NCBI GenBank assembly: GCA_021234155.1
Contig: JAJEKV010000033.1
Coordinates: forward strand, 1,513,745-1,577,744
Source of the DNA: Isoetes taiwanensis
Taxonomy: Eukaryota > Streptophyta > Lycopodiopsida > Isoetales > Isoetaceae
Direction: 5' to 3'
DNA length: 64,000 nt
In this document: positions 37,713-49,743 of the stretch, piece by piece
How the letters are laid out: each line of letters begins with the position of its first letter
Position numbering within the stretch: the stretch's first letter is position 1
Program-made: the position numbers and the translations under genes
The notes under the pieces: model-generated
What the model was told of the DNA's origin: nothing
Database searches by the model: none
What the model saw: the letters and a program-made list of their open reading frames with translations, nothing else

Positions 37713-39795
37713 CTACTCACCTTTAGATAAGGTGTCCTTTAGAAATCTGATCATATCCCCTTTGCTGTATAGAATACCAGGGAATACTTCATTTTGTAAT
37801 GCGCTAAGAACACTATTACACATATGATGCCTAGCGAAACCATTGGAGCAGAATGCATCAATTAACCCCTTTAAGTCAGCAGCAGCATTATATGCATTTG
37901 AATGACAGTAGACGTACGGTAGAATCTGTGAAAGTATTACCTTGGATGCTTGCCTGTATGGTCTGCAGCTGATGGCCCAGATAAATTTATTGACAGCAAA
38001 TGGTAACTTTGTTCTCTTGTCATATCTGCTGAGTTCGAATAATCCCCTGTCATAGTCCAATACTTTTATTGAAATGTTTAAGAACTCACATTTATACCCA
38101 ACTGGTCTGTCAAGGCTTGACGATCTGTTGTATGTAGTCTCATCTTTGATACCAAGATGAGCAAGGTTATAGATAGTGATATTAGAGTTAATATCAAAGA
38201 ATTCCCTAAGATCATCACCATTGATGATATTAAGATCATCAATAAATCGAGAAGCATATTGGAACCTGTAAACATCATTAATTCTTCCAACATATGCGAG
38301 CTTTAGTATAAACCTTAATTCATACCATGCAAGGTATAGATTACACCATGCAGGGCTACTGGAGAGTCCCATAGGAATGCCTCTTATTTGTCTCCAAGTC
38401 TTCATTCCCATTTGCAGAAAACAATGACTGAGCAGCCATTGATTCATATCTTTGAACTGTTGTAGCGAGATACAATGCCAACTGACATACTCTTTGTCTT
38501 TTGCGGATCGGACCCATTTGGTAGAAAACTTATCATGTTTAGCTTTTATTAACAAGTCAAAGAGATGCTGATCAGTCATCATAAAGTTCCATACAAGTTC
38601 AGCAATTTCATTAATTATATCAATGATTCCCTCATCCCCAAAGATAGGGATGTTTTCATAGCACTTCGTAATGTCAGCACTAAATACTTCATGTATTTTC
38701 TTGGGCAAGTTCAGTACTTTGTCATAAACAGAGCTAATGATCCAGCAGGCATTTATCATCTTTTGGTTCCAAAATCTCAGCTTGGCAGTCTGTGCAAAAC
38801 ATACTTTGGGCCATTGCTCAATCATACAATTAAGTACAGCTGTAATAATATTTGAAATCTCAGAAAAGACAGTCTCATGCGCATTTGTAAGCCATCTATA
38901 TTCTTGTTTATGGGCTTTAAATACTGCCATTAAGTATGGTAACTTAAGGTTTTGGACAGGAATATCCCAAATGTGCTTAGTAATCTCATGTACACAATTT
39001 TTTATTGTGTCTATTGGTGAAACATTGCATTCTTCAAAGTCAACACTTCCAAGACGAAGCCTTGCCATATCAGCAACATGTACTTGGCATATAAAGACAA
39101 CATTATTTGCAGCCTTATCTAAACCTGCCACGTATAAATTTCTATTAAGCCATTCAACATTTCTCTTGACCTCAAGGTCATTCCACAAGAACCTTTTGGG
39201 AAATAGAGAGTTTTTAAGTTCAACAATCTCCACATGTGCTAAACGTAGAAGCATATTGCTGACGTTAAGAATGTCAGCATCAGTAAGGTCCATCACTTTA
39301 AATTTATGTATATGGAAGAACTTCTGACAAGCAATCGCGAAATCATCGAGAAAGTCTTGCACATTAAAGCTGTGGTCAGGAATATGGTTCAGACCAAGAG
39401 AGAAGGCTTTTCTTAATTTGTTGGAGTGTATAATCTCAGTTAGATTGGTTCTAATATGCCCAATAGATCGATCAATGAATCTAGACAAATTTGGGTTGTC
39501 ACATGGACAATGATTAGCAGAGCAGTCTGCAAAAATTTTAAAAGGCTTATATACTTTGTCTTTCACTTGGTCAATATATTTCCAAGCAAAAATTGTGTCA
39601 TTAACCAATTCAGTTCCCCTTTCTTGAAGTGCTTCAGTCAAGACAGTAAATATTTTCTTAACATCCAGTTTCTCTATGCTTTTAGAAAAGAATGTAAGGT
39701 GGATGACATGTAAATCATTCGACCTACCAGTAATGGCTAAGTGATTCTTTTTGTTGCAATCCTTGACAATGTTTCTGGTCCGAGTATTCACATCC
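37713..39795 (-). CDS. Penelope-like-type reverse transcriptase
   Basis: A 692-residue intact frame. Motifs with residue numbers counted from the GTG at 39791: a GLNHIP block (133-138) and 'LDKAANNVVFICQV' (224-237), as in the fingers of Penelope-like RTs; 'LMAVFKAHKQEYRWL' (287-301), the K.HK..R region; motif A 'FSADITKCYENIP' with catalytic D373; motif B 'RGIPMGLSSSPAWCN' (470-484); motif C 'RFIDDL' with D518 and D519; and a thumb with 'RYDKRTKLPF' and 'SCRPYRQASKVILSQ' (589-623). All three catalytic aspartates are present. There is no GIY-YIG nuclease in the frame. The frame has no ATG at its opening and is preceded by 'tttgtag' directly before 39795, a good splice acceptor, so it is probably a 3' exon of a longer gene. 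Its weak partner donor may lie near 40047. Confidence 0.8.
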
Positions 39796-40034
39796 TACAA
39801 ACATTTCATAAGTTAGAATTATAAAATTACATTTTTGCAAGATACTACAAAAAGAGTTTGTAGATTCTATATATTTCATGAGCCAAATGGCAAAATATTT
39901 CATATGAACAGTTTTCTTGACAAAATATGTCCACTCTCACCAAGTTAAAACTGTCATAGGAAAAAGACTTGGTGAGGTTTTAATGAACAATAGCATATAT
40001 CTATGTATTTATATGTAATATGCTTCATAGTCGC

Positions 40035-40319
40035 TTATTGAGAATCTGGTACAGTCTCAATGGAGAAGTCAGGTTGCATAATGCCAATTTCATCCAGATA
40101 GACAACTCTGTTGCCATCCTTTGTCACAGAATATTCATCACTTGAACAGGTCACTTGGTTTTGATCTTTATCATGGGTAGCTTGTAGTACATGCTGCTTT
40201 AAACTTTCTGGATCCACTGTAACTCTAGGAGGAAGCATAGGTGTAATACATGATGAAGGGCCAGAGATGTTGCTATTGCTTGATCCTTGTTTTGTTTTTT
40301 GAAGGATCTTGTTTTTCAC
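40035..40319 (-). CDS. Middle reading frame of the retroelement, 3' segment
   Basis: A 94-residue minus-strand frame rich in Ser, Gln and Asp. It directly follows the previous segment after an apparent one-base loss near 40316-40330, where '...FEKVTI' shifts to 'KNKILQKTKQ'. It ends 240 bp before the RT acceptor. It is probably part of the same polypeptide as the 40607-41623 frame. No domain recognised. Confidence 0.45.
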   Translation of the reverse strand: MKNKILQKTKQGSSNSNISGPSSCITPMLPPRVTVDPESLKQHVLQATHDKDQNQVTCSSDEYSVTKDGNRVVYLDEIGIMQPDFSIETVPDSQ

Positions 40320-41623
40320 ATTATTGTGACCTTTTCGAAATGATAAAGGCTGATCATTTTTTCGGCTATATCAGCCATCTTGTTGTTACCATATTGTGCC
40401 TTAAGATTTCTATCAGGGTAGATAGCATAGGTCAATGTCATATCTATCATGTTTCTTCGTACTTCCAAATATGATATGTAGGCTAGGACTGCAGATTTGA
40501 TAGATTTGTTGAGCAGTTTCGTAATAGTGACCATCTTGAAAAGAGGAGTAGAATTCGGATAAAGTGATTCCATGTGGTTGATAATAAACCAAATGCCATG
40601 GTCAAGCTAAACAACTCCACATCTGCAAACGTCTTCTTTTTGTTTTTTGGAAGACTTAAATTTCTCACATTTGCAGCTAAAATATGGGCAATGAGTCCTC
40701 CAAATCCGTTTTAGATAGTAGTCATTTATGGTCAGATTTGGGAAGGCCATGTGCCCTTTTTGGTAAATTTGTATATCAGAATCTACCAGACAGTGCTGAT
40801 CGAAAAAATCCATTTTGAAAGGAAATGAGACATCAAGTTTGTTAAAACTTTTCTCCAACTTATGCGCAGCAGCTTTAGCTTGTTTGACTTCTTCCTTAGA
40901 GATGCCAGCTAGGGCTATAAAAACATCGGCATCAATAGGAGCAAGAGCTCCAAAATTCTGGCTTTTCCAGATAGCTTGATCATATATAGGAGCATAGGCC
41001 TCCACTGTTTGTTCAGTAATAATTGGAAAGCAAGAGGAGTTACCTAAATTCAGATTTGGTATACCCTCACTGTTCGGATCAATACTTTCCAGTTTGTCAT
41101 CACTGTTTTGAGTAATATACTCATTATTATCTTCAAGTAAGTCTTTGTCAGAGAATAAGCAGCTGGTATCATCATCAGGTAATGGGACAGCACTGGATTC
41201 AACCTCATCATCAAAGGATGAATTTATTTTATTGGCATCTTCAAGGGCATATAGTCCAACCATGAATTGTTTGGCCATGTCATCTTCAAGACAAGTTCTC
41301 TCATATAGGGTGCTGCTAATTTCACTGTAGACAGAATCAAGGATCGTCTTGCATTTCTGAAACTCAAAATTGGATAATTTCATCCGTTGATATACTTTGA
41401 ACCAACTGCTGAATCCAAGACATGCTATAGGAGACATTTTCTTATCTTCAAGACAAGTTTCTTTGAATAAAATAAGAGAATGTATGTCCTTGCTTTTTAT
41501 GCATCCAATAATAGTCTGGACAGCAAGGTTAGGGCAGCAAATACCATGATCATTATATTTGAGTAGCTCCAGTTCTTTAATCCAGTTGAAGCTGGACCCA
41601 TTTCCATCATTTGTACTAGTCAC
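40316..41623 (-). CDS. Middle reading frame of the retroelement, unknown function
   Basis: The frame opens at a splice-acceptor-like 'ttttctatag' with GTG ACT AGT at 41623 and runs 338 codons to a TAG at 40607. Beyond that stop the same frame stays open for about 95 more codons, to 40316. The N-terminal part is mixed alpha-like, the middle (about 140-190) is strongly acidic, and the C-terminal end has a cysteine cluster 'CPYFSCKCEKF...CRCG' that could bind zinc. No endonuclease or recombinase signature is visible. In phase, its 5' end joins the exon at 43345-43704 across a 1,721-bp GT-AG intron lying in the terminal repeat. The TAG could be a CAG-to-TAG change or a real end of the protein. 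Confidence 0.6.
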
Positions 41624-41717
41624 CTATAGAAAATAATAATTAGTCAACATAGATATGCACCTAAAATATATATAACCATATACAAGGTCAACGGTAAAAC
41701 CATTGAGCTGGAATAAG

Positions 41718-44440
41718 AAAAAAACTTTTTAAGACATTTGTCTTTTACCTTTAAACATCCTTGTCAAGGATATATCAAGGTACAATTTGCAGCCCTTTGG
41801 ACCAATAGGTGCATAAGTCCAAAGGCCAAGATATGGTTACGAGAAAAGCGAGAAAGAGATAATAAAAAAATATTTTACCTTTGATTAAAAAATCAGTTTG
41901 CAATAAAGCAACAAATTATAAATTAATCAATGAATTCATATCCATTAAGTGTCACTATTGATTTTTCTTCAGCCACGTCTATAATCTTGAAAACTTCATG
42001 CCTCAAGGATAAAAATCTTCCAAACTCTTGCATGCATACAAAGTAAGGAGCAAGAAACCAAGTTACCTGCAGTAGAACCAGAGACAGTTAGCCTTAATCA
42101 GGGTAAAAGCCTAAGCTACTAACAGGTAAGCAGTAGGTTTCTTGAGCTTATCGCCCATCACCTTATTTGTTAGCACAACACAATAGAAAGATGTAAATTT
42201 GCTGCAGACTAAATCTATATGTCATAGCCCATTAGAAAATTCCATACATTAATTTAATTACGCATGCACCTGCAAACAAAGTGTACATTACTAGCATATC
42301 TGCTCCACAGGCATGCATTTCAGATTTCCTCATTTGAAGAAGGTTTCCCTTATTCAATTTACCCCAAGATATTCCTGCATAGAGCTGGATTCTATACACC
42401 ATGACTAAATACAATGCATGCATTTAGTTTATGTCCATCTGCCTATGTCTATTTATTCAAGTAGCTGCCTATGCAAATAAACCACTCAAATCCTAAATTA
42501 CAGTCAAACATGTATTATCATGCAGAAGCTCATGAGTCACAAATACCACTTCGCATAGGTTTAGCAGTAAGCAAGATGCCATGAGTTACATTCAGGCCGA
42601 TCTAGAGAGGAGACACTCACATAAACTTCCAGATCTATAATACCCTATACTACTGTAGATTTTGCCAGCATGCAACAACATTGTAGATTTCAACACGCCA
42701 AATAAGAGGAGCTTTGAATCCATAAGAACATCTAATAGCCAATACGAATTTCAGAACATATCTTTTAAGAAAAGCCCATGTGATGCATAATGGAACCTAA
42801 TTTTATGAGTAAAACAAATGCTAAGCAATTTAGCACGCTACATTAGAACTCTCATGCAAAGTATAGGGGGCTTTGCTGTTACAAGTACATCTGATAGCAG
42901 CTAAGAGTTTCAGAGCCAATTTCCAGAACAAAGCCTGTGTCATGACTGTTGGAACCTGTTTCTTAGTATCTATGCTAAGCACTTCAAGCATACAAGTAGA
43001 AATCCATAGTAAAGGACCGTAATATGTCCTAGGTTGTCAGATCTAGAGTCCAGGCAAATATCTAGGATAAAATTTAATAGATTTTCCAGCACAATTCCAG
43101 ATTATCCAATTAAAGAGGTAAGCCCATAAGAAGATATCTCATACGTAGATAGGTCTTAGATCAGCATTCTACATAAATCCCTTGCTTAAGCATATATTTA
43201 ACAAATGCATTGGGACTGAAGCAGAGTATTGACATAACCAATGGATTATCCAAACTTTCATAAATCATATATTAATAGTGCCTAGTCTAATTAAGATTTC
43301 TGAAGAGAAAATTAAAAGCATTCAGTAGACATCATTGTTCAGACCTGAGAGGAGGAATTCGTGGCAGCTTTGATGTCTTTATTTTTGTTGATCTGTTGCT
43401 TGCCAGATGCTTCACTAATGACTTGCTTTCTCAGAGATGTATCAGTAGTCAACATAATATTGCTCTCATTTCCTTTATCAGTAGGCTTAGTAGGATTACA
43501 TGTTGCTGGATCAAGAGATTCAATAGCATCATTGCTTTCTTTGCTTTTGTCATCTTTATCACAGATCTTGATCCCTGCCTCTGCCATTTTTTTGTGAAAG
43601 GGGAAGATCTTCTTATTGCTTGCACTCTTTGCTAATTCTTCAGCCAGTCTCTTCCTTGTAGCTAGATTTAAACTGCCTTTCTTTCTGCCCATTTCTGCTT
43701 CCATGAAAATTTCAAACTGCTGCTATATTATAGACTTGATATCTAAATGCTATAATGGAAAATATTCAATCCGACAGTATCAAGATCGCTGGGACTACAT
43801 TATAGCAATCGCATTAGGGTTCCAGCAAAATTTTCATCTAGGTCATGGCTCCAAATCCTCATATACATGCCGAAACCTAATTTGTTTAAGATCTACACCA
43901 TACCTTGATTCAATGGCTTCAGATTGCTCCATGTATCATATGCGGTTTAGAGGCGGATGCCGGTTGCTTATATCTTGGGCTGGAGTCTTGAGGTGGTGAG
44001 TGGCGTTCTAGGGTTTAAATCAAACCAAATCGGTTGTATTTCGAGGTTTATACAAGTATTTTTGTGAAATATAATGAACGTATTTTCTATCAACATTTCC
44101 ATGGTAGAATTTAAAGTTTAAGATATGCACAACTTTGTGATAGAAATATGTAGTTACTTAATCATGAGTCTAGCATGCCCATAATCTGTCAAAATTTTCG
44201 TTGTGCCTTTTTATCTGCAAGTGTATATCATGGTCAAGACACCCATTGTGACCTCAACATTACGCTTCGAACCCCATTTTTTGGGTCCCAGAATGTTAGT
44301 CCAAAGCTATTTGGTAGAACAATACTAAACCAGTTCATCATTTGAAGCTATAGTTCCTGTTGCAATACATCATGGCAAGTCAATTATATCTAGATATGCT
44401 AACAATATGAATTATAATCCAAGAGGCATGTTATTTCAAT
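41718..44440 (-). repeat. 5' terminal repeat of the retroelement, uninterrupted
   Basis: 2.72 kb, nearly identical to the split copy. Both ends sit next to A-runs on the plus strand (about 41718 and 44442-44454). It supplies the presumed promoter, the first coding exon and most of the first intron of the element gene on the minus strand. Confidence 0.9.
43345..43704 (-). CDS. First coding exon, inside the terminal repeat
   Basis: Starts ATG at 43704 or at the internal Met at 43692 and runs 120 codons. The N-terminus is basic, 'MGRKKGSLNLATRKRLAEE', followed by 'IFPFHKKMAEAG' and a hydrophilic Lys/Ser/Asp-rich tail. The frame ends '..SSSQ' at CAG|GTCTGA, a plausible phase-0 splice donor joining the acceptor at 41624. 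A diverged homologue with the same motif and the same donor position lies at 48868-49218, so the exon is under some constraint. The basic start could bind nucleic acid or be a nuclear-localisation signal; function is unknown. Confidence 0.65.
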
Positions 44441-44454
44441 TAAAAAAAAAAAAA

Positions 44455-47400
44455 CCGGCTTGAACTAGTTAGACCTAGCACAAACATCAGCTTCGGTCAA
44501 TCCCTCCGCTGTCTTATCTGGCCATACATGGACCATACAGTCCAAGATGGTACCATACGTCTAAGGAAAACAGTAAGCCACCATTAATCTAATAGTGCCA
44601 AATCAAAACAAAATCTTTCAATCTAGATAAATACCTTGACACAACCATTGTGGTCCATACGGATCAATGTATCCAATTCGAGGTCCAACCCCACAATGTT
44701 CAACCCTTAACCAAACATATGGTTCCCACTTGCCACCATTTGTGCAAACGAATACTATTTCGTTAAAATGCAATGCCTAGAAATGGCACCTAACCATACA
44801 AAGGTCATTTAATATTAAAGGCATTTTTAAGGTATCTTTCTTTCCTGCCATAGTCTATGCTTAGGATATTAAATATGAGGTACATATATCTTATGTTACC
44901 ATGTTCCTACACCATTAGAACTTCGGCCATCTAATCATTCTTTGAAAATGTGTTAGCTTAGACTAATCTATGTTGTAGAATATATGACCGGGTGAGAGCA
45001 TGTTAGGGTGTGCCAAAAAAAGTATCTAAAAGGTAGTTTTAGAGTACTTTTTCTGCAGGTACCTAATTGATATTAAAAGTACCTAAATCAAAGCTAATAG
45101 TCAATATTTTTACTTCATGGTTGAAAGTAATAGAAGAATGATGTCTTAGAGCACTTTTCATATCATCCATTATCATGAGCATGAAGCAATATCGCCGTAT
45201 GTGAGTACCCAGTAGATATTTTAGGTAGGTTCCAAAAGTGGTACACCCTAACATGCTTTAACCCGACCCCTTATCTCATAAGTGTAGCCCGTACATTTAG
45301 AAGACACTATATCCAAAACCCTTTCAAGGGAACTACTTTTACATTATATATTCGGGCAATATCACCGGTTAGCTCAATAGGGTCTTTGTATTTATAACAA
45401 GAGCGGACTGGATTTATCTTACAATGAATGCGGCGAGACTTAGAGAAATGATGAAAAAATATATTAGGCCAACACCTTGCCATAAACTTCTGAGAACCTA
45501 GTTCATTTGGATAGATTCAGTCAATTAGAAGGTAAATAAAGACCCTTCACCTACCATAGTTTATCTTTGAAACACACGCTAACCTAATCAGACTCTCTTG
45601 AATTTACTACAAGAGTAGAAAGAACAGGATTTATAGTGCAATGGCGACAATGTGCAAGATATAGCGCAAAATAACATTTTTTCTGAAAACGAGACATATA
45701 TCTTTAAGAACATAATGTATTTGGAACAGAATTAAATACAAGAATAGGCTGGATTTATATTGCTATGCTTGTGACAAAAGTGCAGATATTCTTTGCAAAT
45801 AACAACGTGACAGAGACAAATATCTATAAGAACATAATGCATTTAGAAAAGTTTCCATCAAGTTCGGGTAAACTAGAACAACATTACAGTATAGAAAGTA
45901 ATATCTAGCTTTCTAATATGAAGAAAGCACTTTTAAAGTGGAGATGCAAGTAAGCTACATATTTAAGCCATATGAAAGCATGAGAAAATTTATGAAAACC
46001 ACCAATACTGCGTCCGTGTTTAACATTGCGAGGAATCCACGTTGTCCAGAAGACCTATGTTTCATAAAAATGCATCTAAATATCACACGGTACACCTTCT
46101 TTATGGAAAAAGAAATATCCTCTCTAATACTTTCTTGAGTTGTCAACGACCTTTTCAAATGATCCTTTATCTACCAAAAGGGTGAAAACTTTAAACAAAC
46201 TTCATGTGTTCCGATACCCTTTGTCTTCATGAGCAAGCCATCTCCCAAGAACTCCTAAAACCTTGGACAAAAGGAAAACATTAAGAAGAGCCGTGCACTG
46301 ACCATTCAATACAAAGTTAGCCATAGACCGGGTAAAATTGCAAGGGCCAAAAGGTACCTTAGGCTTCTCGGTTATTCAATGGATTACCTAATGTAATCCT
46401 TTTGCCACAAGATCAAAAAATAAAATAACTTGGAAGATGATGACTTTCAAACAAAATCATAAAAAGAAGCGGATCAAATAATATACTTAGAAATAAAATG
46501 ATCCACGAGAACCAATACAACGTGATATCTTGGCATATTACATTTTTGTCCATTTCCTTAAGTTCTTGATCAAAAAGCGGGGGATTTATTTATAGATACC
46601 GTACCACAAGTAGTGCCCATGGTCTATCATATAATCGAGAAGCGGACAAATACCTTGTCACGGTCGACTTGCATCACTAAGCCAACAAGTAACAAATTGT
46701 TTTTGGCCAAGCTCGATAATTTACCCGGGTGTACAAACACCCGGGGAATTAAATATTTCATACGATTATCATCCAAGTCGATTCTTGATCGTCCATGTCT
46801 TGTGTTTGGGGGACAAAGTAAGATGTATCTCCAAAGCTTTGTGCGATTTTGTGCTCTGGAAAGCGTCTATTACATTCTGCCGCCACCATAGCTATGCTTG
46901 CCTCTCTTATTATATCCGGTCCATGCCTATCTTTTTCTCCCTTTAGATCGATTGTCTTGCATGCAAAATGCGATTTCCTTGTCTAAAGCGGCCTCATTTA
47001 TTTGGATATCAAACTTCGAGAAAGGGAAGGTCGTCTTCAAGAATCAGGTCCCATTCATCCATTAGCACAAGCCTGGAAATCTAGATATGGGAACCGTCAA
47101 TCTTAACTATGGTCTGCCATACAAATCTTCCAGCACATGCCTCGAAACCCTAACTCGAGGCAAGGTAGCAGATCCGCTAAGGCCCGTCTTAAAGGTCGGG
47201 AATATAGCTATGAAATGTTTAATCAGGGAAAATATTTACTTCAATAAAGACATGCCTAAGTGTTTAACTAAGGCCAGAATAAACCACCTAATGGCAATAC
47301 ATTACGACCATAGGTAATACATTAGGACCTTGTCTTTATATGGAACGGTATCACCTGTATGAATATATCAGGTAGAACAAATTCAAGGGAAAACATCTTA

Positions 47401-47600
47401 GATATCCCACATAGGGCAGATATCTATATAAGTCACCTAATTAAAGGTTTAGACTTAGGGGAAATAAATGAGCCAACATGCCATAAAGAAATCAATAACC
47501 AACCTGCAAACAATCCCATGCACCAAATGCATATTCCTTCCTAGCTGGACCAGATATGCTATCCACCAAGGAAAAGTAAGGCTTACCAAGCATGCTTTTT
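44455..47600. other. Intergenic, degenerate repeats, possible TE debris
   Basis: No complete gene. 'acaagag..gg.ctggatttat' motifs recur near 45398, 45609 and 45739, and 'aagaacataatg.attt' near 45710 and 45830, suggesting an old tandem duplication. A perfect hairpin, CCCGGGTG-6 nt-CACCCGGG, lies at 46724-46745. The plus-strand open frames at 46613-46891 and 47087-47544 have no recognisable domain. Confidence 0.35.
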
Positions 47601-47602
47601 AT

Positions 47603-49743
47603 AAAAAAAAAAAAAAAACCCCCAAATCAGTTCTAGACTACTAGAACCTCTTTCTTTCTGTCAAAAAGACATAAGCAGATACCCTTATGTCTAGGTCAAT
47701 GTCCTGGTTAAACATTTTATCCTATATCCAATTTTAATTATGTCTTTTTCCAATTCAATAACCCACAATGGAGATATGTTTATCTATTTAGCAAATTAAC
47801 TTCAATCATATGATACGTTGAGCTAAGCCAACTTTACCTTAAGCATTATCCTAATAAGTGACCATTGGAATATCATCATGTTCTGAAAGTATTCATATTA
47901 TTGCTTTCACTTGACCAAATGACTCTTTAAAATACATTATCACTATTCTGCCCCAGAATTCCATTACATCTCTAAATGTATCATAGCTAAAATCCAATCC
48001 ATATTTCTGTTTTGCATGCAAACAGCAAATGCACTAAATTCCTTTAAACCAATCTGTTTCCATATCCATGCATCTATGACATATATTCCCTGATATAGGC
48101 TCGAAACACATTTAAGCTTGTTCACAAGCAAAATTCCAGCAAATAGATCAACCCCTTCAAGCTACAATTCAACTTATTATCAAGCATACTCTGAATTTAT
48201 TTCCATGTATCCAGTAAATAAACTATACAGCATATGCCTAAGACACTTTTAAATTCATAATTTCACAAGATCTCCAATAAAAGACCATATACCCAAACAA
48301 ATAAATTAGAAAAATTCTCATTATTTTCCATTGTTTAGACACTTCTTTAAAGGTCAATTGCATAAGCAAATATATTTTACGGTCATACTTACATCCATAC
48401 ATTTTGCTAATCTAATTGCAAGAAGATATTACCAAACATCTTTGCGAAAACATATGTTCATGAATGCTAAATTTCCTCCCCATCTTGAGGAATTACATGG
48501 ATCAGCTTTTGTCTCCTTTTGAAAATACAAAGCAGAGCAAGCAAAATCTGTTACTGGTGATGAGAACCAAAGGGACGGTTAGCGGGTGAATTGGGTAAAG
48601 CCTAAGCTACTAGCAGGTGTCATGGATTTCCTTGAGGTTATCCCATTTCACCTGCCTATATTTTTTGGCTACTTAGCCAAATATATTTAACATAAGCTTC
48701 CAAGAGAAATCAGTCCATGAGATCATTTTAAAATTTGTTTTCTATCATTATCTGGAAACTAGGACAGCATGTTACATTCTTAATTTTCCTATTTAAGATC
48801 AAATTCAGCATCCAAATTATCATCCATAAGCTTATCAATTTAAATTCTCAAGCTACTCCTATCAAACCTTAGAGATTCGAGTAGATCCCTTTGGTTTCTT
48901 CATACTGGTTCCTTCAGTACATTCAGCCTCTTTGTTGTTGTAAGCAACTTCATATGTATCATCCTTGGAAGCATCTCTGGTGTCTGCAGCATTGATATTT
49001 CCCTCCCCATAATCTGAAATGGGTTTAGGAATTGCTGTGCCTTCAGCATAATCCTTATCCCCTGCCTTACCTTTCTCTCCACTTTGGCAAGCCTTTAAGG
49101 CAGGATCCTTCACTGATTTGTGAAACAGATAGATCTTCTTACTTACCCCTTCATTCTGCTTTGCTTCAGCCATCCTCTTACGGGTAGCATGATTCAAGTC
49201 CCCTTTCTTTCTGGGCATGTTTGCTACCAGGGATCTGGCCCTGGGTAGCGGCCTTCTACTTCTAAAACAGGGAATTACCATATTCGTAGCTGCATGTCTT
49301 AAGTAGCCAGACACAATCCTTAATACCGACAGTTCTAAGTGTAGCATCATACCTAAATTAGACTGTCGTGTGTTCTTCATTCCAAGCTGTCATATCTTCT
49401 TATCTCTTTAATCCTGTAAATATCCTCCTGGTTCCAGATGCTTCGTGTTGCCCTAAAGCAAAAATCCGGTATGGTTCCAGCGGCTTCACGTTGCCCTAAA
49501 GCTAATATCCGGCATCTTGTTTGCCCTAAAATTTTTTTGAAGGTAATACTTTCCTGTAAATGTTAGTATTCAAACAATATTCTAGACATTGTATTTTGTA
49601 TTCCATGCTCAACCTTTTAACATTAAACTTCAACGACCCATTGTAGGCAAAGCACCTTAATAACTATTGGTCCATTCATATCCCACTTTTTTCACATTAT
49701 ACTTCTATAATTATATTCAAATAAAAAAAAAAAAAAAAAAAAA
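47603..49743 (-). mobile_element. Diverged solo terminal repeat of a related retroelement
   Basis: Bounded on both sides by plus-strand A-runs (about 47607-47622 and 49723-49743), like the repeats above. 48545-48660 matches the block at 42055-42175 ('aaagcctaagcta', 'caggt', 'cttgag.ttatc'), and the embedded coding exon is homologous. No RT frame accompanies it, so it resembles a solo terminal repeat of a sister family. Confidence 0.6.
48868..49218 (-). CDS. Homologue of the terminal-repeat coding exon
   Basis: Starts ATG at 49218 with 'MPRKKGDLNHATRKRMAEA' and continues 'KKIYLFHKSVKDPALKA', clearly related to the exon at 43345-43704. The tail is again hydrophilic and ends 'TRISK' at AAG|GTTTGA, the same donor position. 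The open frame extends further upstream (to 49380), but homology begins at this Met. Function unknown. Confidence 0.55.

Larger units (their letters stand above)
29788..44440 (-). mobile_element. Penelope-like-type retroelement with 2.7-kb terminal repeats
   Basis: Two near-identical direct repeats of about 2.7 kb (29788-31661 plus 36678-37555, and 41718-44440) bracket a unique 4.16-kb interior. On the minus strand the order is 5' repeat with a short coding exon, a middle ORF region, an RT exon of 692 residues, and the 3' repeat. Penelope-like elements are known for such long direct 'pseudo-LTRs' and for introns, and the RT motifs fit that lineage better than LTR or L1 RTs. No GIY-YIG endonuclease, integrase, RNase H, protease or tyrosine recombinase was seen. 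The left repeat is split by an L1-like LINE. An alternative is a different RT class with LTR-like ends; the motif order argues against gypsy or copia. Confidence 0.75.

Noticed and set aside
38565-39713. Plus-strand open frames of up to 196 codons
   Set aside because: They lie opposite the reverse transcriptase and lack any motif.
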